Shown here: positions 27,640-38,589 of the stretch, one piece after another | How positions within the stretch are numbered: the first letter of the stretch is position 1 | Layout: each line of letters starts with the position of its first letter | From: Hydra vulgaris | Taxonomy: Eukaryota > Cnidaria > Hydrozoa > Anthoathecata > Hydridae | DNA length: 64,000 bases | Direction: 5' to 3' | Assembly: GCF_038396675.1 (NCBI RefSeq) | Contig: NC_088920.1 | Location: 71,602,501-71,666,500, forward strand | Made by a program: the position numbers and the translations under genes | The notes under the pieces: generated by a model | Databases searched by the model: none | What the model was told of the DNA's origin: nothing | The model's input: only the letters and a program-made list of their open reading frames with translations

Positions 27640-30600
27640 GAATGGACAGAAAAGTCTCTTATAGAAAACTGAGGGTGCATATCACTTTCTGATAACGACT
27701 ATATATGTCCTTACCATAGATTTAACTTTGGTAAGAATTTGTTTACAACCGTATTTCAATAACAACAAAATTTAATTACTAAACCTTTAAAATAAATATT
27801 TCAAATTTTCATTTTTGTTAAAATTTAAGGTATTGGCTGGGTTCCTCCGAGAAGATATTGTCATCCAATGCATGAACTAAGTGTTGGTAAAAAATCACCA
27901 GCTGTTAGAAGTGTTTCAATAAATATGTCAACAAATGTTTCAAAAATTTACAACAAAATGTTCCTGTAGGTTCCGTATTTTGTCACAATCACCTTAAGTC
28001 AGAGCGCATTCTTATTCAAACTAAAACAAATACTGCCACTAACGAAGAGTTAGTTGAGGACACAACTGATTTTGATTTTAAACCTAAAGAAATTTTATTA
28101 TCTGGAGAAAAGGTTGAAGGTGCTACATCTACTAGTAACAACCTATCAGAAGCACTCCACATCAGCCCTTTTCAGTTTCAGATAAAGAATAAAATGATAG
28201 CTGATCTCAGCAATGGAACCAAAAATAATTTACGAAGAAAATTTGAAAGAGCCAAGGTACAGCTTGCAAAGAGGTTCGCTGAAGCTGTTGCCCCAGATCA
28301 GAGTGAAGACTTTGTCTCAATTGTTTTAAATAGATCTTTGGAAACTTCAGACAATGATGCAGTACCTGATGATCTGAAAAAATTTGTTAAAATTTATGAA
28401 GAAAGTGACTCTATGGGTAAACATATTGTTCTGTGTTTAATTGAACATGAAAAATTTACTAAGAAGTTACTTATGAAAGTTTTCGGGTGCTCCAAATACA
28501 AGATAGACCAGGCACGAAAAATGAAGAATGCTAACTTAGGTATAGCTATTCCTGTCGAAAGGAAATTACGCGTAATCAACTAGACTGAAAAAAAGCTGAA
28601 CATTTTCTCGATTTCATACCTAACAGCAACCTTCTTCAAGATGTTGCATATGGAGTCACAAAAATTAAATTTGACTCAAATGATGTAAATAAAATATCTC
28701 GTGCAGTTTTGACAGCTAAAATGAGTCATACAATTGCATTTTATAATGAAGTTTGCAGAGGTGAGAACTACTCTCCTTTATCGGAAAGCAGTTTGTGGCG
28801 AATACTTCATGCTGTAAACCATCTCAACGAAAATGTTTAGCGGGACTGGATGATATTACTGCTGCAGCAATGAATGGTTTCTCTATGTTGCAAGATTTAT
28901 CTTTGAAGTACCAGAATAGAGAGCTGTGTAATTTATTTGAACACAGCAAACGATATTACAAAACTAATTTCCAGTTTAACTGCATTGCGACCTACCCTAA
29001 TTCTATCTCCCACTGCCCAATATTTGCTTTGAGTGATTTAACCGACAAGCAATTGTAATAGATTTCAATAGCACCTAATGATGAGATTTGTTATGAAAGT
29101 GAAAATTTAAACAAATCTATAGTTGAGATAAAAAGATTAGCATCATATAATTCTGCCTACGAGGATACTATTTATGATATTGAAATTGCTGAAAAAGATA
29201 TCATTGATTATAAAAAACATTTAATGCGTGATTGTCAACAGAAAAAAGCCAAAGTTTTTGCTTTTGAAAGTCTTAATGAAGAAACTGGATTTTGGTTGAA
29301 AGACTATTGCCAAAAAGTTCTACCATCCAAATTCAGGGAAGGTCAAAAATAATATTTTGGAAAAAAGGGGATGTCACTGCATGTAGACATTTTCTTCCCT
29401 AAGAAAAACAACATTTTACATAAAAAGGTGTATTTTACAGCTCTTTATAGGAGTGAGCAAGGTTTATCGGAAACGCTATCAATTGCCCAATTAGTTCTTC
29501 CGAAGTTTGAGCATGACCATTCAGGTGTTAATAAACTCTTTGCAAAATCTTACAATGCTTCATCGTACCATGGCAACTTTATAATGGAAGCTCTTTTTAT
29601 GTTGAACAAAAATAACCAAATACAGCTTAAGCGCTACGATTATAACGAACCTTGTCGTGGCAAGGATCAGTGCGACTGAGAAGCTGCCGGAGCAAAGTCA
29701 TTGATTCATAGCTTTGTTGATGCTGGTAACAATTTGATGTGAGTTGAGGACATTTATACTGCTTTACATTACGGACATGAGCTGAAAAATTCTGCTGTTG
29801 GTGTTGCCACTATAAAGGGCAAAAGTAAGTTGAGTGGAACAAAAATAACTAAAATAAGTCAGTATCATTCGTTTGAGTTCTTTCATAACTATATGACAAT
29901 GTGGCGGTACTATGCAGTTGGCGATGGAGTTAAACAAGAATATTCTAATGTTAATTTTGATCTGCAAATGTTTTTAACACACCCATATAGTGATACTGAC
30001 AAGAAAACAAGAGTTTTTAAAAGCAATATGAAGGAAAAGTTTCGCAAAGATAGATTACTAAATTTGTTTCACTTTTGCTCTGAGCCAATTTGTAATGGAT
30101 CATTCCATACATCAGAAGAACTAGAAGAACACATGATATCGTTAAGACACAATATCAGCACTTTAAAAATCAGGAATTGAAACTTACATAGTTATAAAAC
30201 AAACTCACAACAGGAGGTATTTGAAAACGAATGTTCTGACATTAGCAAATATGTTAAAGGTTGGGCTTTCCCTACACGCAGTACCTTCCGGTATAGTATG
30301 AGACAAAAAGATATATTATATAAACTCTTTATGGAAGGTGAAGTATCTGGAAAAAAGTCTATCCCGGAGCAGGTGCACCTTTTGATAAGAAAAGAGCTTC
30401 AAGTTTCAGAATACGTAACAACTCAGCAAATAAGATCACTATTTTCACGTTGGAGCAGGCTAAAAAAAGACAACATTAAATTAAATGAACCAATTGATAT
30501 TGGTAGTACTAATGCGGATAACGAAGAAGAAGAAGAGACAGCAGATCAAGGTAATAATTTTTATATCTACTCTCATTAATATATATTTTAATATTATTTT

Positions 30601-31212
30601 GAAATTATAAATATTTGTACAAGTGTTTGTACAAATATTTATAAATATTCTTGATCTACAAATAGAAAAATATAAATATTTATATTTTTCTATTTGTAGA
30701 TCAAGAAGAATTAGCAAATCAAGAATTTGAAAAGGAATTTATAAGCATTGCCATTGATTTATCTGGTGCATGGCATGAAAACGATTGGATTGTTGTTATT
30801 TATATGGGCAATAGGTAACCCTGGATTATAAATGAGGTACTTCATTTTTATTCAATGTTTAAAATAAATGTTTTTCATTTAAATAAAAACATTTTTTTTT
30901 TAAACATTATTTGATCATATTGAATGTGTCACTAAATTTAAACGAAGTTTTACTTTTGTCAAATGAGAATCAGATTTTTAAAACTATTTTTCAAATTAGA
31001 AAAATCATTACTCATATTAGGTTCTCAGTGATGGTTACAATGTGAGCTGTATGAAGTATGCTTCTGCAATCAAGAAACTTTTTAAATGGCCAGCTTTTCC
31101 TGATGTTATAAAGTACAAAGACAGTAAAATCATTTGTGGAATTCTACCACCTTTACCGTTAGAACAGTCTGGAGACTATAAGCTTATGGATGATCAATTT
31201 GAAAAAGCCTAA
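27640..31212 (+). pseudogene. Kolobok-like transposase gene, multi-exon, several nonsense changes
   Basis: An exon ending at 27730 (SDNDYICPYHRFNFG) splices by GT-AG to 27830 (IGWVPPRRYCHPMHE), suggesting Cys/His zinc binding. Next come ISPFQFQIKNKMIADLSNG (28160), KPSQRKCLAGLDDITAAAM (28810) and the core (29369-29970): GKKGMSLHVDIFF, KSYNASSYHGN, RYDYNEPCRGKDQCD, stop, EAAGAK, ALHYGHELKN. A C2H2 finger (CSEPICNGSF..LEEHMISLRH) is at about 30085-30150. Later exons are 30551/30709 to about 30836 and 31021-31212 (FKWPAFPDV.KY). I read D in HVDIFF, the position in SYNAS and E after QCD as the acidic triad; the second would be Asp changed to Tyr. Stops lie near 28582, 29350, 29678 and 29741. Confidence 0.65.
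30648..30707. repeat. Perfect 60 bp palindrome inside an intron
   Basis: Two 30 bp arms meet without a loop at 30677/30678; the outer end is TTCTTGATCTACAAATAG. The right arm overlaps the start of the next exon (AG/ATCAAGAA). A second inverted pair (ATAAATATTTGTACAA and its complement, 30608-30643) lies just upstream. Confidence 0.9.
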
Positions 31213-31317
31213 AAGGCATTTCAACCAACAATGCATTAAAATCAAAGATATAGAATAAGTAAAACTGATTTATGACGCAAACAATGACATAATAAAATAA
31301 GGACATCTTATAATTGA

Positions 31318-31515
31318 GCAGCCGTGGCGCAGTGGTTAGAGTTCTGGCACAGAACTCAGAGGTCCGAGGTTCGATGCCAGCTCTAGCCAAACAAGCGACA
31401 TTGGTACGGAAGGAGGCGTGAACTTCTGGTTAAATGCTCTCCCGCGGTGCTCTGTGATAAGACCGTAAGGACTTCTGGGAGCACCTAAAATAACTATAAA
31501 AAAAAAAAAAAAAAT
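31318..31515 (+). mobile_element. tRNA-derived SINE, family 1, copy 1
   Basis: Canonical A box TGGCGCAGTGG (31325-31335) and B box GGTTCGATGCC (31368-31378) in a tRNA-like head, then a body with GGAGGCGTGAACTTCTGG and GCGGTGCTCTGTGATAAGAC. A tail stem GGTGCTC/GAGCACC and a poly(A) tract end the copy. It is inserted in the 3' part of the Kolobok-like element, after its last exon. The second copy is at 34728 and a fragment is at 37985. Confidence 0.88.
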
Positions 31516-31577
31516 AATATATTGAATAATTCTGCTGCTACATTCGGGTTTTTTTTTAAATATATAAAATATTTAAC

Positions 31578-32099
31578 TTTTAGTGGTGGAGTTATTTTAA
31601 CAATGAAATATTACCCCCTAAGTTTTTTTTTCGCTTTAAAAAAATTGTAATATGAAGTAATATAAAATCTGTATCTTCAATTTTGGGACCTTTCTCATTT
31701 TCCATAATGGCTGATATTTGAAAGCTAATTAAAACATTTTTTGACACTTTGATGACTCAAAATGAATCAAAAAAGCTGAGGTTGACCTCAGCTTTTTTGA
31801 TTTTTTTTTTGAAGTTCTACCTATCCTTCCATAATATGAAAAGAAACTTAGGGTGCAGTGGTCTCATTGCTTTTAATCTTAGTTTAAAAATCATGAAACC
31901 CCAAAAGTGACTTTCCAAGTATTAAAAGGGCAAAAGTTTGACCGACCATAACTCAGGAACTAGAAATATTAAAAAAAAAAAAAATTTACAGGCTTCTTTT
32001 TTACCCTATTAGCATTACTGTATATAAAATTGATCGCGATTAAAGGATATCACTTTTGAGCCGACAGTACTTTTGCTTGATTTTATCAGAAAATGGCTC
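31578..32099. repeat. Right TIR of the Kolobok-like element
   Basis: Matches 26570-27215 inverted. It contains a local 17 bp perfect hairpin at 31766-31801 (AAAAGCTGAGGT and complement around TG) that is not in the left TIR. Confidence 0.85.
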
Positions 32100-32103
32100 T
32101 TAA

Positions 32104-32420
32104 GGGAGTTATTTTTTAATGTTATTTTTTTTAGGGGTTAGAAAGATAGGAAAATGATTACTTATGTCGGTTTTAATTATGTCTATTCTACCGCAGCAAT
32201 TGTGAAAATTGTTTGTTACTAAATTATCGATTAATGTTGACGATGTCTTTGTTATTCTTGTTGCCTTATTTATTTTTGGAATAAAATTATGTTGTAAAAT
32301 ATACAAAGAGTGAAGAGAAATTGTTGCTATAAATCTTATAAATAGAAAAAGGTTCCTCGTCGTTAATAGAAGCAAAAAAAATTTTGCAACTCATCGCTCA
32401 AAGCTACGCTATAAAAAAAT
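32104..32420 (-). pseudogene. Non-LTR retrotransposon, C-terminal part of the endonuclease (5' portion of the split copy)
   Basis: Minus frame from 32375: LQHNFIPKINKATRITKTSS, LIDNLVTNNF, IIKTDISNHFPIFL. This is the end of an APE-type endonuclease (the T-R-T--S-T-ID and SDH motifs; here SNH, so the final Asp of SDH is Asn). It leads directly, across the TTAA insertion, into the RT linker at 26565. A frameshift lies in the A-run near 32110. The start of the protein is missing; similarity fades at about 32420, so the LINE is 5'-truncated. Confidence 0.8.
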
Positions 32421-32589
32421 TATGAGCTAATAAATGTTGTTTGATTATTGATGAAACTTGTGCTGCATATTTCCAATTTTTTCCAGGACACCAATATTAA
32501 ATAGTAATTAATCGCAAGAAACTGAATTCCAAATATATATGCGTTGGAATGCAAAAATTTGCTAAAAAAAACTCTTGGTTTGACAAGCA

Positions 32590-32838
32590 ATATGTGAGTA
32601 TGGTGTGAGAACATCTTGTTTTGTGACTACGGTAACAATTAACACCAAAATATATATCAAAGAATGCCTCAAGAAGCACATTTTGCCTGTTTTAAGATCT
32701 CATACGGGTAATCCGAACATAAAGTTGATTTCGTTAAAAAACACTGCAATTCACCAATTTCAAAAGATATTGGGCTATTGTCTAAGAAAAGCTAAGGTTC
32801 AATGTAAAGCGTGTGCCGAAATAAATGTGAAAGAGTAA
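32590..32838 (+). pseudogene. Mariner-like transposase fragment (between first and second catalytic D)
   Basis: The frame reads GVRTSCFVTTVTINTKIYIK and ECLKKHILPVLRSHTGN, then drifts. This corresponds to the stretch after the first Asp in the unusual mariner-like family also seen at 32981-33790. No HTH or D/E motifs are attached here. Confidence 0.5.
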
Positions 32839-32980
32839 ATGTGTCATTTTTTGATTGGCTATATTAACATACTTTTAATTATGTTTGCATTTTGAAGGCA
32901 ACATGTAACGATTTCAGAGAAATGTTTTAAAATGTTTTAAAAGAAATGTTTTCCAATTTAACTTGAGATAAGTTTTAAAA

Positions 32981-33790
32981 ATGACAAAAGAAGAAGACGT
33001 TAGAAAAAATATTTTGCACAAATATTTGGAAAATGCGAATAAAAGCTACAATTCAATACCAAAAAAGTTGCGAATACATCCCTACACTGTTAATCATATT
33101 ATTTATTGTTTTTCCCAAGCAAAATTGATCAAACACAAATCTAGTAATGGAAGTAAGGAAGTTTTTCAAGATATAAAGCTGGTTAAAAAATTGGTTAACA
33201 GTTTTATGAACAGCCCAATCCTCTCACTAAATGAACACGCAAAAAGATAAGTACTTTCTCATAGTTTTGATGTAAAAGTTAAAAAAAAACATGTTTTTCA
33301 AGTTTTCAAACCACAAAAATTGTCTAACTGTTCTGAAATTACAAAAAAAAGTGTAAGTACCTGCTTAAGAAAGTAACACGACAATTACATTTCTGGAAAT
33401 CTCTGAATCATTGAAGATGATGAAATCTATATGAAGTACGATCATCAGCAAACTCCTGGTGGTGTCTATTTTAATACCAAATATAGAGGTAAAGCATTCA
33501 AGAAATTTAAATTATTTTTGCATTATAAACTGGCTATGGGATGATATAAACAAAATGACTTGAAAGTTGTGACGTGTAAAATAGCAAATCCTCCAAACTG
33601 TCCAGAATTGAAAATTAATGCAGAGTACTGGGTAATTATTAAACAAAAAATTGAAAAAAAAAAAAATTATGCAGAAATATTAAAGATTTGAAAACGTGAT
33701 TTAAACAACATCAGATAGTTTCGATTGTTGCTCTGTGCGCAAGCTTATGTGAACCGCCAAAACAAAAGTTTAAAATTTTGTTAGATGAAT
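32981..33790 (+). pseudogene. Mariner-like transposase, decayed
   Basis: Starts MTKEEDVRKNILHKYLENAN (32981) with HTH-like KKLRIHPYTVNHIIYCF. After a stop near 33250, broken frames give DDEIYMKYDHQQTPGGVYF (DDE first Asp, about 33416) and, after a gap, NPPNCPELKINAEYWVIIK (last acidic residue, about 33590-33650). The middle of the catalytic domain is largely deleted. TIRs were not found. It is related to 35229-36348. Confidence 0.6.
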
Positions 33791-34096
33791 AATTAAAAAA
33801 ATTAATTTTTTATTTTTTTTTTATTTTAGAAATTAATTTCTTTGAAATACTTTATTTTCTTACAATTATTTTTAAAACTAATTAGTTCTAAATAAAAGTT
33901 GATGAGTACCTTTTTTAAGTTGTTTTTCTACTTTCACACTTATTGCTTTAAAATAAGCTAAATACATCTACGACTTCAAAAATAAATGTACTAGAGCTAC
34001 CAAGAAAATCGAAGACCTTACAAAAGCTGCGCACAGAGCAACTGAGTGTAAAACCCAGAGTGTTTCTTACGTACACAACTTCATAAACATACTTAA

Positions 34097-34560
34097 ATGA
34101 AATTTAATAATAATAATATCGAAATACAATATTTAAAAAAATATCTGTTAAAATATCCGCACATATTTTTTCTGGCACATAATGGAGTTATATACCAGTC
34201 ACATTACTTATTAAAAAAACTATTCAAACAAATCTACTATAGCTTTGTTCAAAGATACCTAAACTACGGTAATATAGCATGGGGTGGTACCAATACAGCT
34301 AAACTAGAACCTTTCAATCGTAAACAGATACATGCTGTACGTGTGATTAATTTAAATTCAAAACCTCTTTTAAAACAAATGTCTTTATTAACATTGTTTG
34401 AATTTAATGCATATAATGTTCTAATTCATATGTATAATCGCAAAAAAGTCCTTCAATTTTCTGTAGTCTTTATAAATAAAAACCAGAGTACAAATATTTA
34501 TTGCGTACAAATAGTATCCTGTTAGAGCCTTCATGCAAAAATAAATTTGAACAATTCAAA
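34097..34560 (+). pseudogene. LINE C-terminal region (fragment)
   Basis: The frame contains FKQIYYSFVQRYLNYGNIAW, TNTAKLEPFNRKQIHAVRVI and KPLLKQMSLLTLFEFNAYNV. This is the post-RT region of Jockey/CR1-type LINE proteins (L-Y-S---PYL-YG---WG; Q--A-R-I). No RT catalytic motifs are upstream, so the copy is strongly 5'-truncated. 33791-34096 holds nothing recognised. Confidence 0.7.
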
Positions 34561-34727
34561 ATGGCTGATCGTGGACCTCATACCTAGAATAAGTTTTTAC
34601 TAATTAATTTAAACAATATTGATTTAAAAAACTTAAATTGTTTTTAAAAAACTATTAAAAAGAGTATTTTTAAGTAAAAAAATTTAGTTATAAATTTTTT
34701 CTAAATTTATTCTCTGCAAGCTTTTGT

Positions 34728-34905
34728 GCAGCCGTGGCGCAGTGGATAGAGCGCTTGCATTATAAGCAAGAGATCGAGGTTCGAAACGAGCCTTGGATAT
34801 ATTTACGCGTCACGGTAATGAAGGAGGCGTGAACTTTCTGGTTAAATGCACTTCCGCGGTGCTCTGTGACAAGACTGTTAGGTCTTCTTGGGGCACCTAA
34901 AAACA
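34728..34905 (+). mobile_element. tRNA-derived SINE, family 1, copy 2
   Basis: A box TGGCGCAGTGG (34735-34745) and B box GGTTCGAAACG (34778-34788). The anticodon arm CTTGC-ATTATAA-GCAAG is intact (TAT, Ile-like). The body and tail match copy 1. The tail stem is GGTGCTC/GGGCACC, one G-T pair different from copy 1 but still paired. It ends in an A/TA-rich tail. Confidence 0.88.
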
Positions 34906-35228
34906 GTATATAAAAATATATATATATAATTTCTTACTTTTTATAATATAAAAATATATATCAACATTACATTAGTAATATTTGTGTAAAGATTTAAAAA
35001 AAAAAAAAAGACGATAAATATATTTGCATATTTGTTATCTGACATTTGAATTCGATTTTAATGTAATGATTTTATGTATAAATTTATGAATATGTTTCTA
35101 TATTTACGGCGGTTATTGAAGACCATGCAAGTCTTATGCAAGTTTTCCACGTTCTTTTTACAGTGTTAGAGTGAATTTATTACTTTTGTAAAACCACTTT
35201 GCAATATTTTGTTTTTATTTATATATTA

Positions 35229-36348
35229 TAACATGTGATTCCAAAAAATCTGGACAAACTTCCCGCCATTTTTTCTCCGCGTAAATTTATCAATTTTGAT
35301 TGGCTCGCACGCCATTTTGTAGCGAATTAAATTCTCTACAAAACTCATTGATTTTATACTGAGCAACAAATTTGAAATGATGAAAAAAGTTACTTTGAAA
35401 CAAGATGACGTAAGAAAGCGAGTGTACGAGTTTATTGAAATTAACCCAGAACTTTCCAAAAACGCAATTGTAAAACATTTTATGGTGGAAAGTATTCCAA
35501 GATCTATGCTCTACAATATTCTAAAACGAAAAGACAACAACATATTACCCGAACGACAAGTTGGAAGCGGTAGGAAAGCAGTTAAGATAACAAAAAAGAA
35601 GATCAAACAATTGGGGAAAAAAAATCGACCATTAACATGGAATCAGTCAACGTTCTCTTGCTAAAAAATTCAATGTCAATCAATCATACATATGCAAAAC
35701 GATAAAGCAGAAGACAATCATTCACTATCATAAAAAAATTAAGGCTCCAAAAAGAACTCCTGAACAACAATCTCTTGTTCATCCAAAGTGCTCTAAAAAA
35801 ACAGGTGATCATTGACGATGAATCATATTTTGGATTAAGTAATTGTAATATTTCAGGAAACAGTGGATTTTATTCATCAGATGTTACTACGACACCAAAT
35901 GATGTTAAATTAAAAAGAAAATCAAAATTTGAACAAAAATTATTGGTTTGGGTTGCAATTTTCGGGGTCCAAAAATGTCGAATGTGTGCCCAGAAGTCAA
36001 AATATTGCAAACGTACCAGAATTGCGACCTATTGAAGATTTTTGGAATGAAATCAAGAGAGCAGTATATGCTAATTGTTCGGAAGCTAAAAATTTGATCC
36101 AACTGAGGAATCGTATCAACTACTGCTTCAAACATGTCGACATTGAGCGCGTACATCGACTTGGTAAGGAGAGTTTTACAAGAGTTGATACAGTTCGCAG
36201 ACAAGGAGTGGAAAATTTGTAATTTTTTGTAATATTACTCTATGAACAATGCTCTTTTTGAAACATCGTTCAAAACTTGAAAAATAAGTCATCTTTCTAA
36301 AAATATTTTAGAATTTAATTTGTCCAGATTTTTTGGAATCACATGTTA
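35229..36348 (+). mobile_element. Mariner-like element, about 1.12 kb, internally deleted
   Basis: TIRs TAACATGTGATTCCAAAAAA (35229) and the complement at 36348, about 32 bp, with TA on each side. The plus-strand transposase has lost its central part. Same family type as 32981-33790. Confidence 0.87.
35377..36222 (+). pseudogene. Mariner-like transposase with central deletion and frameshifts
   Basis: N-terminal HTH KQDDVRKRVYEFIEINPELS and SKNAIVKHFMVESIPRSMLY, then SGRKAVKITKKKIKQL. Frameshifts lead to IIDDESYFGLSNC (first catalytic Asp, about 35812) and FEQKLLVWVAI. A deletion of roughly 100 codons removes the second Asp. The frame resumes at PELRPIEDFWNEIKRAVY (about 36018, final Glu) and VHRLGKESFTRVDTVRRQG. 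Confidence 0.75.
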
Positions 36349-37555
36349 TACCGATAACGAATCTTTATTATAAAATTACGAGCTTGTAATATTAAGGAAC
36401 AAAAAATTAACTCAAAATAAAATAAATAAATTGTCGCATTTTACTGCCCCTTATTTTACCGACAAAAAATAATTTAAAATTTAAATTTACCATAAAAATT
36501 AAAGAATGCGTATTTCTAAATTTTTTTGTTCGAAACCTAAAAACAAATTTTTGTGTTTTTATTAATCACATTGCCTCTCTTACGCTTTTTGTTCCTTATC
36601 TCTGGAGCAAAATATTTTCAGCAATTTGTGATCTTTCTTTTAATAAAAAATTTTTAATAAAAATACTTTTTAATTCTTCTTTTAACCTTTTTTTGTTTTT
36701 GTTTTTGTTTAACAATTTATATTAATTAGTTTTTTAAATTTTATATATCGAAATGATATAATATGGAAAAGATGCGTTAGTTCACTACAAACAATTGCAA
36801 ATCTTAAAACAATAGATTTAAAAAAAAACAAATGGAGAAGACAAAATTTAGTCACTTAACAAATGTTTAAAAAACCATTTTGAAAATGTATTAATGCAAT
36901 CAAAGGGTTGATTGCATTAATAACGTAAACGGAGGTCGATTAATACCAGAAAACTGATTAAATACATTTGAACGAGTTCGGATAAAGTTCGAACCTGTTT
37001 TAACTTTTTTCATATTTTTTTTTAACTACTTAAAAAAGCGTAATAAAAGGGACTTTAGAATTAATGATTATTATTGTATTATTATTATATTATTTATTTT
37101 AGAATTAAGACAAAACTGTTAATTTATACTTTGTTTTCTTTTTTACTGCATTTTAATTTGAAAAAATCTTTTTATTTGAGAACAAATAATATCAACCAAA
37201 ATTCTTACTTGTTTAAATTATTCATATTTATTGATAAATATGTTATGAAATAATTTATATGTATTTTTTAAAGTATTAGTTTTATTGTATTTATTAGTAG
37301 TTTTTTTTTACATTTATAAATTATAAATTAGGATTTTTATTTTTGCAATAATGGACAGATAATATCTGAGTGGAAATTTAAAACACAATCAGCAAAAAAA
37401 AAATCTTGCAGACAGCAAGTGACGAAACTTAAGTTACTGCTCTCTGAACTATTTTTTTTTTAAGTTGAAAAAATGGTGCATTTTTGAAAGAGAAATTTCT
37501 TTATTTACCACCTGCTGAAAAAAGATTTTTTCTTCTTCTTGTTTTTACTAGATTC
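36349..37555. other. No gene recognised; one hairpin
   Basis: AT-rich. A 14 bp perfect stem (ATTAATGCAATCAA and complement) lies at 36890-36921. Confidence 0.45.
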
Positions 37556-37935
37556 AGATGACAACTTCGCAATTGGATTCGGCGACATATTGATGGTCAC
37601 ATGGACAACATTCTATTCATAGGCATGAGCAAAGCAAATATCACACTGATGCAGTCCAGTCCTATTTTGGAAAAGTCACAATAAAATGAAAAAATTGATA
37701 TTCATTTAAACTGAAGTTGAATGATGAAAAGCGTTATTGGAGGGATGTTCTGAGAAAAATATTTCTTCAGTTTTGTAATTTTAAAGTTTTCAGTAATCTT
37801 TAAAGTTTGTGTGCAGTCAAGGTCAAGCTCTTAGAGGCCTCATAATAAATAGACAATTTTAGTACTGAAAACTATCACTGGGCTTTGGAGTTCTACTCAA
37901 AATTAGCCCCAGTCGTTGCTAAAACTTAAAAAATT
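37556..37935 (+). pseudogene. hAT transposase N-terminal fragment (ZMYM/DUF4371 type)
   Basis: Plus-strand pieces in changing frames read LKLNDEKRYWRDVLRKIFLQ and ENYHWALEFYSKLAPVVAKT. The first matches the YWRDVL segment and the second the NYL--LE----FDP segment that precede the catalytic core in this hAT group. No core or dimerisation domain follows. Confidence 0.4.
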
Positions 37936-37984
37936 GAATAAAGTTATTTACCGCACATCCATCTTTATTCAAAGCAAGCTTTAG

Positions 37985-38036
37985 GCCCTTTTCGTGACAT
38001 CAGTAAGGAAAGAGGTGTGAACTTCTTAGTTAGATG
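37985..38036 (+). mobile_element. SINE family 1 body fragment
   Basis: TCAGTAAGGAAAGAGGTGTG and the following AACTTCTTAGTTAGATGCT resemble the GGAGGCGTGAACTTCTGGTT body of the two longer copies. No head or tail is left. Confidence 0.45.
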
Positions 38037-38171
38037 CTTAAAAGGTAGTTAAACATCTTAGTTAAAAAATTTTAAATGACAGTACACCACAGACAGTAAT
38101 GAAACGATTAATTATTACAACTAAACATAAAATCAAATGAGTAAAGTTATACTAATAATAATAGATTTTCT

Positions 38172-38335
38172 TGAACACCACTAAACTATCAACATTCTTA
38201 TGCTAGTCAGTCATTGTTAAATATGTGCAATAAAAAAATGTTTTATTACATATAATAACAAAACATTTTCTTTACCACCACTAAGCTGTGAATAATTTTA
38301 TGTCATTGTTAAATATTTGCAAAGCATGTAATACT
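38172..38335. repeat. Imperfect tandem duplication, about 100 bp apart
   Basis: ACCACTAAACTATCAACATT and following (GTCATTGTTAAATATGTGCA) recur as ACCACTAAGCTGTGAATAAT and GTCATTGTTAAATATTTGCA. Confidence 0.6.
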
Positions 38336-38546
38336 TAAACATCTGATTCTCTTGCCAAAAAACTTTACTCATTGAACCATGACCATGAAGCAACTAGCCA
38401 ATCAAAACAATCAATTTAACAAATTAAAGGTTTTTTGGTGGAAAAAAGTACTTTTTTTACTATTCTTAAAAAAGTCTTCTACATGTAGAATTTTCTACAA
38501 TAAAATCCTTTAGAAAAAAAGTAGAGGACTTTAGAAAGGAAGTGGA

Positions 38547-38589
38547 GGCCGGCGACACCGGGGGTCCCAACCCCCCGGTGTCGTCGGCC
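38547..38589. repeat. GC-rich hairpin in AT-rich surroundings
   Basis: GGCCGGCGACACCGGGGG pairs with CCCCCGGTGTCGTCGGCC (18 bp, one G-T pair) across a loop of about six bases. It is by far the most GC-rich spot in the window. No gene is adjacent. Confidence 0.85.

Larger units (their letters stand above)
26570..32099 (+). mobile_element. Kolobok-like DNA transposon, 5530 bp, TTAA target duplication
   Basis: TIRs begin GAGCCATTTTCTGA (26570) and end TCAGAAAATGGCTC (32099), and TTAA stands on both outer sides (26566-26569 and 32100-32103). Similarity between the ends extends over about 640 bp on the left and 520 bp on the right, the right end having an internal deletion. The insertion splits a LINE whose two halves rejoin at one TTAA. 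TTAA duplications with this size suggest Kolobok; piggyBac shares TTAA but its transposase motifs are absent. A SINE sits inside near the right end. Confidence 0.85.

Noticed and set aside
31184..31390. Minus-strand 68-codon frame (MARAGIEPRTSEF)
   Set aside because: Antisense of SINE family 1; a well-known type of false protein from tRNA-like heads.
26570..32099. piggyBac assignment
   Set aside because: TTAA duplication fits, but the transposase lacks piggyBac motifs and the TIRs are long and end in GAGCC rather than CCY.
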